Shown: in pieces, positions 1 through 6,649 of the stretch
Layout of the letters: each line of letters begins with the position of its first letter
Numbering within the stretch: position 1 is the stretch's first letter
Source: Curtanaerobium respiraculi
Lineage (GTDB): Bacteria > Actinomycetota > Coriobacteriia > Coriobacteriales > Eggerthellaceae
Reading direction: 5' to 3'
NCBI RefSeq assembly: GCF_024609215.1
Contig: NZ_JANIPD030000012.1
Span: 230,187 to 294,186 of the forward strand
Length of the DNA stretch: 64,000 nt
Translations under genes and position numbers: made by a program
The notes under the pieces: model-generated
Told to the model about the DNA's origin: nothing
Database searches by the model: none
What the model saw: only the letters and a program-made list of their open reading frames with translations

Positions 1-383
1 CGCGCGCGATGAGGCGTGCCCATGTACTTTACCAGATGAGGATGACTTTTCAAGGGAGATGGGTCGCGGGGCGGCTGCAAGGGGCGTGATCCCATGGCCT
101 TCATCCGCCTTGCGGATGGCTCTGATTGGCCGGCGAATCCCCACGCGGACCAAAATCGCAATCATCGAACGGGCAAGTGCAACGAAATCGACCGCTTCTC
201 GACGGGATTTACAGGGGAGACGGCAATTGTTGCGCTTACACGTGCATTGTTGCGCTTAAGTCCTCAACCAACCAACCACCAACCACCAACCACCAAGTTA
301 CGCCGTTATGGAGCGTCGGAGTATTTCGAGAAATCTGTTGACTCGCCAATCTTGGCTGCTAATATTACTTCTGCTGTCCAAGT
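1..383. other. No gene recognised
   Basis: No convincing reading frame lies here. Visible structure is limited to a duplicated 13-mer ATTGTTGCGCTTA (226-238 and 246-258) and a CCAAC-rich simple-sequence tract at about 264-295, just upstream of the tRNA. The short frames have no clear ribosome binding site and run through these repeats, so they are probably spurious. Confidence 0.5.
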
Positions 384-460
384 GCGCCCTTACCTCAGCT
401 GGATAGAGGGACTGACTACGAATCAGTACGTCGGGGGTTCGAATCCCTCAGGGCGCACCA
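384..460 (+). tRNA. tRNA-Arg (anticodon ACG)
   Basis: A full cloverleaf can be drawn. The acceptor GCGCCCT pairs with AGGGCGC, the D stem is CCTC/GAGG, the anticodon stem is ACTGA/TCAGT around the loop CTACGAA, and the T loop is TTCGAAT. The discriminator is A and CCA is encoded. Anticodon ACG is the bacterial substrate of the adenosine deaminase TadA, whose gene is at 18,808-19,302. The last bases of the tRNA and the hairpin behind it recur in near-identical form at 639-680. Confidence 0.97.
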
Positions 461-495
461 CTTCGAACCGATGAGCCTCCCAACCGGGAGGCTCT
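454..495 (+). repeat. Direct repeat, copy 1 (tRNA 3' end plus terminator)
   Basis: Positions 454-495 match 639-680 over 42 bases with one visible difference (A460 versus G645). The unit starts with the last bases of the tRNA (CGCACCA) and includes the 9-bp terminator stem. This is a partial duplication of the tRNA tail, the kind of footprint left by integration or slippage at a tRNA end. Confidence 0.8.
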
Positions 496-497
496 TT
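473..497 (+). terminator. Hairpin terminator after tRNA-Arg
   Basis: GAGCCTCCC and GGGAGGCTC form a perfect 9-bp stem with loop AACC and a short TTT tail, 12 bases after the tRNA CCA. It is the likely transcript end for the tRNA. Confidence 0.75.
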
Positions 498-559
498 CAT
501 GTTCGGGACGGCCTCGGACCTGCACGGTGCGCACTGGGGGATTCGAAGGATCCCTCAGG

Positions 560-584
560 CCGAACGGCCCGGTGGGCCGTTCGG
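560..584. repeat. Perfect 11-bp hairpin in a GC-rich tract
   Basis: CCGAACGGCCC and GGGCCGTTCGG form an 11-bp perfect stem with a GGT loop, between the two tRNA-tail copies. No T tail follows, so it is structured spacer rather than a clear terminator. Confidence 0.6.
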
Positions 585-638
585 AACGCGGAGGGCGCGA
601 GCGCAGCGAGCCCGGCGGCGGCGCCGCCGGCAGGAAAC

Positions 639-680
639 CGCACCGCTTCGAACCGATGAGCCTCCCAACCGGGAGGCTCT
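639..680 (+). repeat. Direct repeat, copy 2 (tRNA tail plus hairpin)
   Basis: Second copy of the 454-495 unit. It keeps the 9-bp stem (658-679) but has no complete tRNA before it. The sequence between the copies is very GC-rich and has no recognisable gene. Confidence 0.8.
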
Positions 681-717
681 GGGTTAAAGGACATAAATCT
701 CTCCTGCAGAACAATTT

Positions 718-875
718 ATGTTCATGAAGGAGGCGGCAAGGCTCTTGCGGCAGATGCTCATGAGCGTCGACGCCATTACCGAAGCTCTGGGGTTCAAGAA
801 CAGGACCCACTCCAACATACATTCAATAGCTGTTACGGTCATACCCCAAAGCAGTTCGGGGAAAGGTACGATAGC
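718..875 (+). pseudogene. Remnant of an AraC-family regulator (C-terminal HTH)
   Basis: The frame from 718 reads MFMKEAARLLRQMLMSVDAI and then TEALGFKNRTHSNIHSIAV. This follows the second helix-turn-helix of AraC/XylS regulators (EAARLL, then SVxxIxxALGF, then xxxHFNxxF, then the TP-like turn seen here as VIPQSSSG). Conserved phenylalanines are lost and there is no N-terminal domain, so only a decayed C-terminal stub remains. The match is by eye; a profile search would settle it. Confidence 0.45.
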
Positions 876-1015
876 GTGGCAAGAGTCTGGGGCATGGTTA
901 TTATATGGAACAGGTTCGCGATGAGTCCGTAGCCATCGCCTGGTCGTTTCCAACCCATCTCGCTTTTGGGGTGATGCGGTATAGTTATCGAAAGTTCGTC
1001 GAAGGGAGACCAGCT

Positions 1016-1426
1016 ATGGCAATCATGCCCAAGGAAGTGCAGGAAGCGTTCAAGAACGTGAAGACATTCGTGTTCGCGACGGCGAGCGCGCAGGGTCAGC
1101 CGAACGGCAACATCATCGGTATCAAGCGTATCGTCGATGACGAGACGGTGTACGTTTCCGACCAATTCTTCAACAAGTCGCTCGCAAACCTGAAGGAAAA
1201 CGACAAGGTTGCGATCATCATCACCGACGGGGATGCCGGCTACGAGTTGTATGGTACCGCGCGCTACGTCGACGAAGGTCCCGAATTCGAAGCTGAGAAG
1301 AAGTGGGTCGACGAGTATTTCGCCAGCAAAGGCAAGGCGGTCGTGGCCAAGGGAGGGTGCTTCGTCCACGTTGATGCGGTGTACAATCAAACGTCTGGGC
1401 CCGATTCCGGCGCCCAGATAGCCTAG
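1016..1426 (+). CDS. Pyridoxamine 5'-phosphate oxidase-like FMN protein
   Basis: This 136-residue protein has the split-barrel fold signature of the pyridoxamine-phosphate-oxidase-like superfamily. An early strand FVFATASAQGQPNGNIIGIK is followed by VYVSDQFFNKSLANLKENDK and AIIITDGDAGYELYGTARYV, where small FMN- or F420-binding members contact flavin and substrate. Members this short act as homodimers in the cytoplasm on varied substrates, so none is assigned. The start at 1016 is chosen because GAAGGGAG lies about 8 bases upstream; the frame is open further upstream without a better start. A strong terminator follows at 1447. It appears to be transcribed alone. Confidence 0.85.
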   Translation: MAIMPKEVQEAFKNVKTFVFATASAQGQPNGNIIGIKRIVDDETVYVSDQFFNKSLANLKENDKVAIIITDGDAGYELYGTARYVDEGPEFEAEKKWVDEYFASKGKAVVAKGGCFVHVDAVYNQTSGPDSGAQIA

Positions 1427-1446
1427 TCTCATCTGCCTGTGCTTTC

Positions 1447-1487
1447 GAAGCGTCTTCCGTATCCCGGGAGGCGCTTCTTCACTTTTT
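1447..1487 (+). terminator. Intrinsic terminator of the PPOX-like gene
   Basis: GAAGCGTCTTCC pairs with GGGAGGCGCTTC (12 bp with two G-T pairs), followed by TTCACTTTTT. It lies 20 bases after the stop codon. Confidence 0.85.
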
Positions 1488-2187
1488 GGGACAAGGGTTG
1501 CAGTCCGGTGCCCTATTATCCCGCAACCAATCCGGCTTCTCAGCAAACCTCAATCCGCCCTTTAATGGCGTCCGTGAATGTGGTGTAAGAGCCCGCCTTC
1601 GAGGCGAGGGCCGCAGGCCCTCCCGATGAAGGCGGGCCATCAGTGGGCGCAGGGGCTATTTTCTGCAGGCTTGTTCGCTCCTTGCTGTTTGGCTCGCCAA
1701 TACCCTGGGGGATACTGCTTCCCGTCAGTGTTGCTTTGTGCGTCAGGACCCACTCATGAACTTCGATGCTGTTCGTCTCCCGTTTTTTGCATAATGCGAT
1801 CATTCCGGAGCCAATTTCAGGGGTTTCCAGCTTTCCCGAAAGCTGAAATACGTTATATCGTCTTCCACGGGCCAACTTTGCCAGTTTCCAGCCTTTTTGA
1901 AGTCAGCTTCACCTGGGATGCGAGAAGCAATATCATTATTTTCCCAGTTCATGAACATGTTCTTGAATCGTTGCCGTATTCTGCAACTCTTGAAAAGACT
2001 GGAAACCCCCGAAGTTGGCTCCGGAATGCCGTTTTTCGAGCCGTCAGCTTCAATGAAAGCTGGAAACCCCCGAAGTTGGCGCCAAGCTGCTGCAAGTCCC
2101 CATTCGTACCGTGCATCGATGCAGACGAATGTGGCAACCGATGGTACACTGATGCGCGATTTTTATTCCCACAGAAAGGACGATGCA
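1488..2187. other. 700-bp non-coding region with a repeat cluster
   Basis: No gene is recognised. The frames that cross it run through the four copies of the 22-bp repeat at 1810-2080 and have no conserved features. The last part (about 2130-2187) carries the promoter and leader of the small gene at 2188. Confidence 0.6.
1810..2080. repeat. Four-copy cluster of a dispersed 22-28 bp repeat (cluster 1)
   Basis: The repeat core is CCAACTTCGGGGGTTTCCAG. Copies at 1810-1831 and 1871-1892 read in one orientation, and copies at 1998-2019 and 2059-2080 in the other. Within each pair the start-to-start distance is exactly 61 bases, and the intervening sequences differ. A pyrimidine run such as CTTTTC usually follows the core, giving a unit of about 28 bases. 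The same four-copy layout with the same 61-base spacing recurs at 26,720-27,022. Confidence 0.9.
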
Positions 2188-2430
2188 ATGCCCGTCGAGC
2201 GTACCCCGGAGAACTTGGAGCAGGCGCTGAAGGATTTCGAAGCGGAGAATGGAACCCTCGGTCTGGAGGTCGGTGCCCCCATCGATGATGAGATGCGCCA
2301 GCGCCGTCGCCGCTATATGCAAGAGGTTCTCGGTTTTCAATTCACCACCGAAGCGGAAGAGGAGAAGCAGGCCAACGCCGAAGGAAGCAACTGGGTCGAG
2401 TTCGGCCCAGACGCCGAGGCTGCCGAGTAA
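2188..2430 (+). CDS. Small acidic hypothetical protein (80 aa)
   Basis: The protein starts MPVERTPENLEQALKDFEAE and is rich in Glu and Ala, with a basic patch RQRRRRYMQEVLGF in the middle and an acidic tail ending DAEAAE. No membrane segment, signal peptide or known motif is visible, and I do not recognise the family. The start at 2188 is supported by AGAAAGGA eight bases upstream. It stands alone between two repeat-rich regions, and an AT-rich MITE-like element begins 20 bases after its stop. Coding is likely from the binding site and the codon pattern; the role is unknown. Confidence 0.7.
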   Translation: MPVERTPENLEQALKDFEAENGTLGLEVGAPIDDEMRQRRRRYMQEVLGFQFTTEAEEEKQANAEGSNWVEFGPDAEAAE

Positions 2431-2449
2431 TTTGGATTCCTCCTACGAA

Positions 2450-2561
2450 ACTGTCTAGAATCTCATCTTAATTTGTCTAACATACAACATATATTGTCTA
2501 AATGCTTTTCAAAACACTATATATTGTATGAACAGCCACCTCAGAAGGAGTTTCTAAACAA
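2450..2561. mobile_element. AT-rich MITE-like element, copy 1
   Basis: This 112-bp AT-rich stretch begins CTGTCTAGAATCTC and ends GAGTTTCTAAACAA, a degenerate inverted repeat. Its interior (CATACAACATATATTGTC, ACTATATATTGTATGA) matches a second copy at 29,727-29,864, where the ends are nearly perfect. It has no coding capacity and contrasts sharply with the GC-rich surroundings. A non-autonomous transposable element is the simplest reading; a shared regulatory element is possible. Confidence 0.6.
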
Positions 2562-2605
2562 CCTTCCACGTCCGTTGAGACGGATGTTGCGGAATCCGTA
2601 TTGCC

Positions 2606-2645
2606 AACCCGCTTACCTGTAGCTCGCAATCAGGGAAGCGGGTTT
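2606..2645 (+). terminator. Rho-independent terminator
   Basis: AACCCGCTTACC pairs with GGGAAGCGGGTT around a 15-base loop, and a T run follows the stem. It may end the transcript of the gene at 2188. Confidence 0.7.
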
Positions 2646-2834
2646 TTATGGCGGCCCCCTTAAAATAAGATTCGGCGGACATGCAGATGAGGTTGCCGAT
2701 AGGCAAAGAGGCGTCGGCCTCCTTTTTTCGGGAAGTCGGCACTTCTTCTCTACCCAACCCCGTGTCCGCAGCCGCCTTTTGGCATGTCTGCTTCGATGCA
2801 CGACCGCTCTCCATATTGGCTAGAATGATCCCGC

Positions 2835-2985
2835 TCGTTTCCGGCCCCACGTTTCCGGCCCCATGTTTCCGACTCCGCTCGTTTACGGTCCTGCGTTTCG
2901 GGGTGCAATCCGAAATTTAACGTGAGGTGCCAATGGGCTGCGGATCGTTTCCGATTCCACGTTCCGGGGTTCAATCCGAACGTCT
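2835..2985. repeat. Degenerate tandem GTTTCCGG-type repeats
   Basis: Short related units recur, including CGTTTCCGGCCCCA, TGTTTCCGACTCC, CGTTTCGGGGTGCAATCCGA and CGTTCCGGGGTTCAATCCGA. They are non-coding, and no gene is seen between 2,431 and 3,534. Confidence 0.5.
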
Positions 2986-3189
2986 TTCGGCGATAGATAC
3001 AGGTTTGCAATCTGTTTTGTCCTCGCGTCTTGGATACGATCGGGGATCGCATCGACCGCATGTCTCAGAGCTTTGCAGTGCGGGAAAGCATAGACATGCC
3101 TCGCGGTGCCAGCATGCTGCATCGGTGGAAGCCGGCGTATCATACGGCGTGCGAAAGCCATCTCTCAGGGTGGTTTTTTGCACTCTGCC

Positions 3190-3295
3190 ATTGGAGACCC
3201 CTAACTCCCGTTTTGCGGCACGGCTCGCTGTCGCACCCGTTGCCATGGGCAGCGCACCAGCCCGGCCCGCGCTCAAACGGAAAGGGGTCTCCAAT
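3190..3295. repeat. Imperfect inverted-repeat element (106 bp)
   Basis: The ends ATTGGAGACCCCT (3190-3202) and AGGGGTCTCCAAT (3283-3295) are perfect 13-bp inverted repeats. Inside them CCGTTT (3208-3213) and AAACGG (3275-3280) continue the pairing. The whole unit would fold into one long hairpin. It lies 240 bases upstream of the dicarboxylate transporter gene. It could be a MITE or the leader structure of that operon. Confidence 0.6.
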
Positions 3296-3534
3296 AGACC
3301 TTGGTCGAATGGGGCGGCAGGATTGGTGTGGGGCATATCGTCTAACGGTAGGTAGCCCTTGCCGTTCGCAGCGCATCTGATATCGAAATCAATAATCCAT
3401 ACATCAAATAAAGCGATTCCCACCCTACCTCCGAACTGGCCAAACAGAATTACACCCACCATGGGCGTTGTACTTCCACCTCGAGGAACACAAATTGACC
3501 ACATTGCGTTTCCCGAGGAGGAAGGAAATAGGAA

Positions 3535-5088
3535 ATGGCAACAGACTCTGCGCTGAAGCGAGCGACCGCCGAAGCCAAAGCCGCTGCGAAACCGAAAGAC
3601 AAAGGGGGCTTCAAATGGATCCCCGCATTGATCACGGTGCTCGTCGGCGTTGTTCTTTGGTTCTGCCCGATGCCGGCGAATTTGGTGGATTTCGTTCCCA
3701 CCGACGGTGCCTACGCCAAAATCGATCCGATGATCACCGCTGTCAACTGCTGGCATCTCTTCGCCATCTTCGTAGCGACGATCGTCGGCCTGATTTTGAA
3801 GCCGCTGCCCATGGGGGCGGTTTCGATCATAGGCATCACGGTCATCATGCTGACGAAGATCCTGTCGACCGGGGCGAGCAGCACCGCGTATATCACCAAT
3901 GCGCTGTCCGGCTTCCATAACACGACGATCTGGCTGATCGTCATCGCGTTCTTCATCAGCCGCGGCTTCATCAAGACGGGCTTGGGCAACCGCGTCGCCT
4001 ACCTGTTCATGAGCAAATTCGGCAAGAAGACGCTGGGGCTCAGCTACTCCTTGGCGGTTACCGACCTCATCCTCTCGCCCGCGATGCCCTCGAATACCGC
4101 GCGTGCCGGTGGCGTCGTGTACCCCATCGTCTCGTCCCTGTCCCGCGTGTTCGGCAGCCGTCCCGATGACGGCACCGAGCGCAAGATCGGCTCGTACCTG
4201 CACGTGACGGCTTTCCAGGCCGATATGATCACGTCCGGCATGTTCATGACGTCCATGGCCGCCAACCCCCTGGCGGTCACTCTGGCTGCCAGCACCGCCG
4301 GCATCAACATCGACTGGGTCGGTTGGGCCGTTGCCGCGTTCGTCCCCTCGCTGATCTGCCTGATCGTCATCCCCTTTGTCATCTACAAGATATTCCCGCC
4401 CGAGGTCAAGCAAACCCCCGAGGCTGCCCAGATGGCGAAGTCCAAGCTGGATGAAATGGGTTCGGTCAAGACGTCCGAGAAGCTCATGATCGGCGTGTTC
4501 CTGCTCATCCTGATCCTGTGGATCGCCGGCAGCAGCATCGGTCTGAACGCCACCGTCACCGCCTTCATCGGCCTATCCGTCCTGCTCATCGTGGGTGTGC
4601 TCGATTGGAACGACATCAAGAACGAGAAGGGCGCCTGGGATACCTTGGTTTGGTTCGCCGCGCTGGTCATGATGGCCACGTACCTGAACTCCATGGGCCT
4701 CATCCCCTGGTTCAGCAACCTGATGACCGGTGTCGTGGCCGGCATGCCGTGGCTCATCGCCATCATCCTGCTTGCCGTCGTGTACTTCCTCAGCCATTAC
4801 GCGTTCGCGAGCGCAACCGCCCACGTGTCCGCCATGTATGCTGCTTTCCTGAGCGTGGCCGTAGCCGCCGGTGCTCCGGCGATGCTCTCCGCCATGATCC
4901 TGGGCATCTTCGGCAACACCATGGGCTGCCTGACCCACTACGGCTCGGGCCCGGCTCCTGTCTTCTTCGGCAGCGGCTATGTGTCCCAAGGCAAATGGTG
5001 GACCATCGGCATCGTCTGCGCCGTTGTTTCCATGCTCATCTTCTTCACCATCGGTTTCGGTTGGTGGAAGGTGATCGGCCTCTGGTAG
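3535..5088 (+). CDS. DASS-family C4-dicarboxylate / tricarboxylate antiporter
   Basis: This 517-residue integral membrane protein has about 12 predicted membrane segments. It belongs to the divalent anion:sodium symporter superfamily, CitT/TtdT branch, seen in motifs such as PAMPSNTARAGGVVYPI, SGFHNTTIWLIVIAFF and the C-terminal FGNTMGCLTHYGSGPAPVFF. Relatives exchange citrate, tartrate, malate or 2-oxoglutarate for succinate. The genes that follow encode fumarase subunits and fumarate reductase, so malate or fumarate uptake with succinate export is the natural inference; tartrate is an alternative. The start at 3535 has GAGGAGGAAGGAAA just upstream. The N-terminal 25 residues are a hydrophilic, Lys-rich cytoplasmic tail. 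Confidence 0.88.
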   Translation: MATDSALKRATAEAKAAAKPKDKGGFKWIPALITVLVGVVLWFCPMPANLVDFVPTDGAYAKIDPMITAVNCWHLFAIFVATIVGLILKPLPMGAVSIIGITVIMLTKILSTGASSTAYITNALSGFHNTTIWLIVIAFFISRGFIKTGLGNRVAYLFMSKFGKKTLGLSYSLAVTDLILSPAMPSNTARAGGVVYPIVSSLSRVFGSRPDDGTERKIGSYLHVTAFQADMITSGMFMTSMAANPLAVTLAASTAGINIDWVGWAVAAFVPSLICLIVIPFVIYKIFPPEVKQTPEAAQMAKSKLDEMGSVKTSEKLMIGVFLLILILWIAGSSIGLNATVTAFIGLSVLLIVGVLDWNDIKNEKGAWDTLVWFAALVMMATYLNSMGLIPWFSNLMTGVVAGMPWLIAIILLAVVYFLSHYAFASATAHVSAMYAAFLSVAVAAGAPAMLSAMILGIFGNTMGCLTHYGSGPAPVFFGSGYVSQGKWWTIGIVCAVVSMLIFFTIGFGWWKVIGLW

Positions 5089-5098
5089 TAGGCCAACC

Positions 5099-5138
5099 GG
5101 CGTGCCCCCTCGAATCCCTCTACAATGGGGGGCACGCC
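5099..5138 (+). promoter_or_regulatory. Hairpin between transporter and fumarase genes
   Basis: GGCGTGCCCCC and GGGGGCACGCC form a perfect 11-bp stem with an 18-base loop. No T run follows, so it may be a processing or attenuation structure rather than a full terminator. It could lower expression of the downstream fumarase genes or separate the transcripts. Confidence 0.5.
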
Positions 5139-5193
5139 ACCCTCGTTCATCTGACGCAAGGCGGAGAAGCACCTTGCCAACAAGGAGGTACCC

Positions 5194-6039
5194 ATGAAGG
5201 AAATCAGCGTCGAGACCATCACCCAGGAAATTGCCCGCCTGTGCATCGAGGCGGCGTGCGATCTCCCGATCGACGTGGAGAAGGTCATCAACGAGGCGGC
5301 GGAGAAAGAGGAGAGCGAGTACGGCAAGTACGCGCTCCAGAAGATCTGCCGCAACATCAAGATCGCTCGCGAGGACACGGTTCCCATGTGCCAGGATACG
5401 GGCATGGTCATCGTGTTCGCGGAGCTCGGCCAGGACGTCCACATCGTCGGAGGCGATTTCGAAGATGCGGTCAACGCCGGCGTTGCCAAGGGCTATATCG
5501 ACGGCTACCTGCGTAAATCGACCGTTATCGACCCCGTTTTGAACCGCAAGAACGCGGGTGACAACACACCGGCGATCATCTACACCTCGATCGTTCCCGG
5601 CGACACCCTCACGCTCACGGTCATGCCCAAGGGCGCCGGCTCCGAGAATATGAGCAAGCTCGCCATGCTCAAGCCCGCCCAGGGTTTGGAAGGCATCAAG
5701 CAGTTCATCATCGATTCCGTGGTGAACGCCGGCGGCAATCCGTGCCCTCCGACCATCGTCGGCGTGGGTATCGGAGGCAATGCGGACAAGGCCATGCAGC
5801 TTTCCAAGGTCGCCCTGCGCCGCGAGGCGGGGGCTCCCAACCCCAATCCGGAATACGCCGCTCTCGAACAGGAGCTGCTTGAGAAGATCAACAAGTCGGG
5901 CGTCGGCCCCATGGGATTCGGCGGCCGCGTGACGGCTTTGGCTGTGCACATCGAGACGTACCCCACCCATATCGCCACGATGCCCGTGGGCGTGACGCTC
6001 AACTGCCATGCCGCACGCCATAAGCAGGTCGTTCTCTAG
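5194..6039 (+). CDS. Class I fumarate hydratase, alpha subunit
   Basis: This 281-residue protein matches the N-terminal half of iron-sulfur class I fumarases and tartrate dehydratases. It has the cluster-ligand motif VPMCQDTGMVIVF, the segment GGNPCPPTIVGVGIGG and the C-terminal CHAARHKQVVL. The [4Fe-4S] cluster would be held with the beta subunit encoded next. The enzyme interconverts malate and fumarate in the cytoplasm. The two-subunit form is typical of anaerobes, and L-tartrate dehydratase is a close relative that cannot be excluded. AAGGAGG precedes ATG 5194. The fumarate reductase genes downstream favour fumarase. Confidence 0.9.
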   Translation: MKEISVETITQEIARLCIEAACDLPIDVEKVINEAAEKEESEYGKYALQKICRNIKIAREDTVPMCQDTGMVIVFAELGQDVHIVGGDFEDAVNAGVAKGYIDGYLRKSTVIDPVLNRKNAGDNTPAIIYTSIVPGDTLTLTVMPKGAGSENMSKLAMLKPAQGLEGIKQFIIDSVVNAGGNPCPPTIVGVGIGGNADKAMQLSKVALRREAGAPNPNPEYAALEQELLEKINKSGVGPMGFGGRVTALAVHIETYPTHIATMPVGVTLNCHAARHKQVVL

Positions 6040-6073
6040 ACGTTCCCGAAGCCATCTCCTGAGAGGATTCACC

Positions 6074-6637
6074 ATGGCAGAAACCAAGAATATCACCACC
6101 CCGCTCACCGACGAGGTTATCAACTCCATCAACTGCGGCGACATGGTCAACATCTCCGGCGTCATCTACACCGGACGCGATGCCGCTCACAAGATCATGG
6201 TCGACAAGATCGCCGCCGGCGAAGAGCTGCCGGTGGACTTCCGCGGCCAGATCATCTACTACGCCGGCCCCACCCCCGCGAAGCCCGGCCATGTGATCGG
6301 CAGCTGCGGTCCCACCACCAGCGGTCGCATGGACGCTTTCACCCCCACCATGATCGAAAAGACCGGTTTGAAGGGCATGATCGGCAAGGGCCCGCGTGAC
6401 AAGGCCGTTGTCGACTCCATGGTCAAGAACAACGTGGTTTACTTCAGCGCGGTCGGCGGAGCGGCTGCCCTCATCGCAGCCTCCGTGAAGGAATGCGATG
6501 TCGTCGCCTATGACGACCTGGGCCCCGAGGCGATCCGTCGTCTGGTTGTGGAGAACTACCCGTGCGTCTGCGTGATCGATTCGCGCGGGAACAACCTCTT
6601 CGAGTCCGGTCCTGCGCAATACCGCATCGCCGATTAG
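6074..6637 (+). CDS. Class I fumarate hydratase, beta subunit
   Basis: This 187-residue partner of the alpha subunit corresponds to the C-terminal half of FumA-type enzymes. The diagnostic stretch SCGPTTSGRMDAFTP, the GMIGKGPR loop and FSAVGGAAALIAASVK form the substrate-binding swivelling domain. Start 6074 has GAGAGGA upstream. The gene lies 34 bases after the alpha gene and 12 bases before the reductase flavoprotein gene, so the whole set is probably one operon. A TtdB-like tartrate dehydratase is the alternative. Confidence 0.9.
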   Translation: MAETKNITTPLTDEVINSINCGDMVNISGVIYTGRDAAHKIMVDKIAAGEELPVDFRGQIIYYAGPTPAKPGHVIGSCGPTTSGRMDAFTPTMIEKTGLKGMIGKGPRDKAVVDSMVKNNVVYFSAVGGAAALIAASVKECDVVAYDDLGPEAIRRLVVENYPCVCVIDSRGNNLFESGPAQYRIAD

Positions 6638-6649
6638 CAAGGGGCAGCC

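Noticed and set aside
530-560. Second T-loop-like sequence after tRNA-Arg
   Set aside because: GGGGGATTCGAAGGATCCCTC lacks the rest of a tRNA. It resembles the tRNA T arm but is not an intact gene.
839-1546. 235-codon minus-strand frame opposite the PPOX-like gene
   Set aside because: Antisense shadow of a clear gene with its own binding site and terminator.
1810-2080. Calling the 61-base repeats a CRISPR array
   Set aside because: Only two repeats per direct run, runs inverted to each other, variable repeat sequence and no cas gene in the window. The period alone is not enough.
1578-2288. 236-codon plus-strand frame across the repeat cluster
   Set aside because: It runs through four copies of a dispersed repeat, has no binding site and no family resemblance. 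The small gene at 2188 uses another frame.
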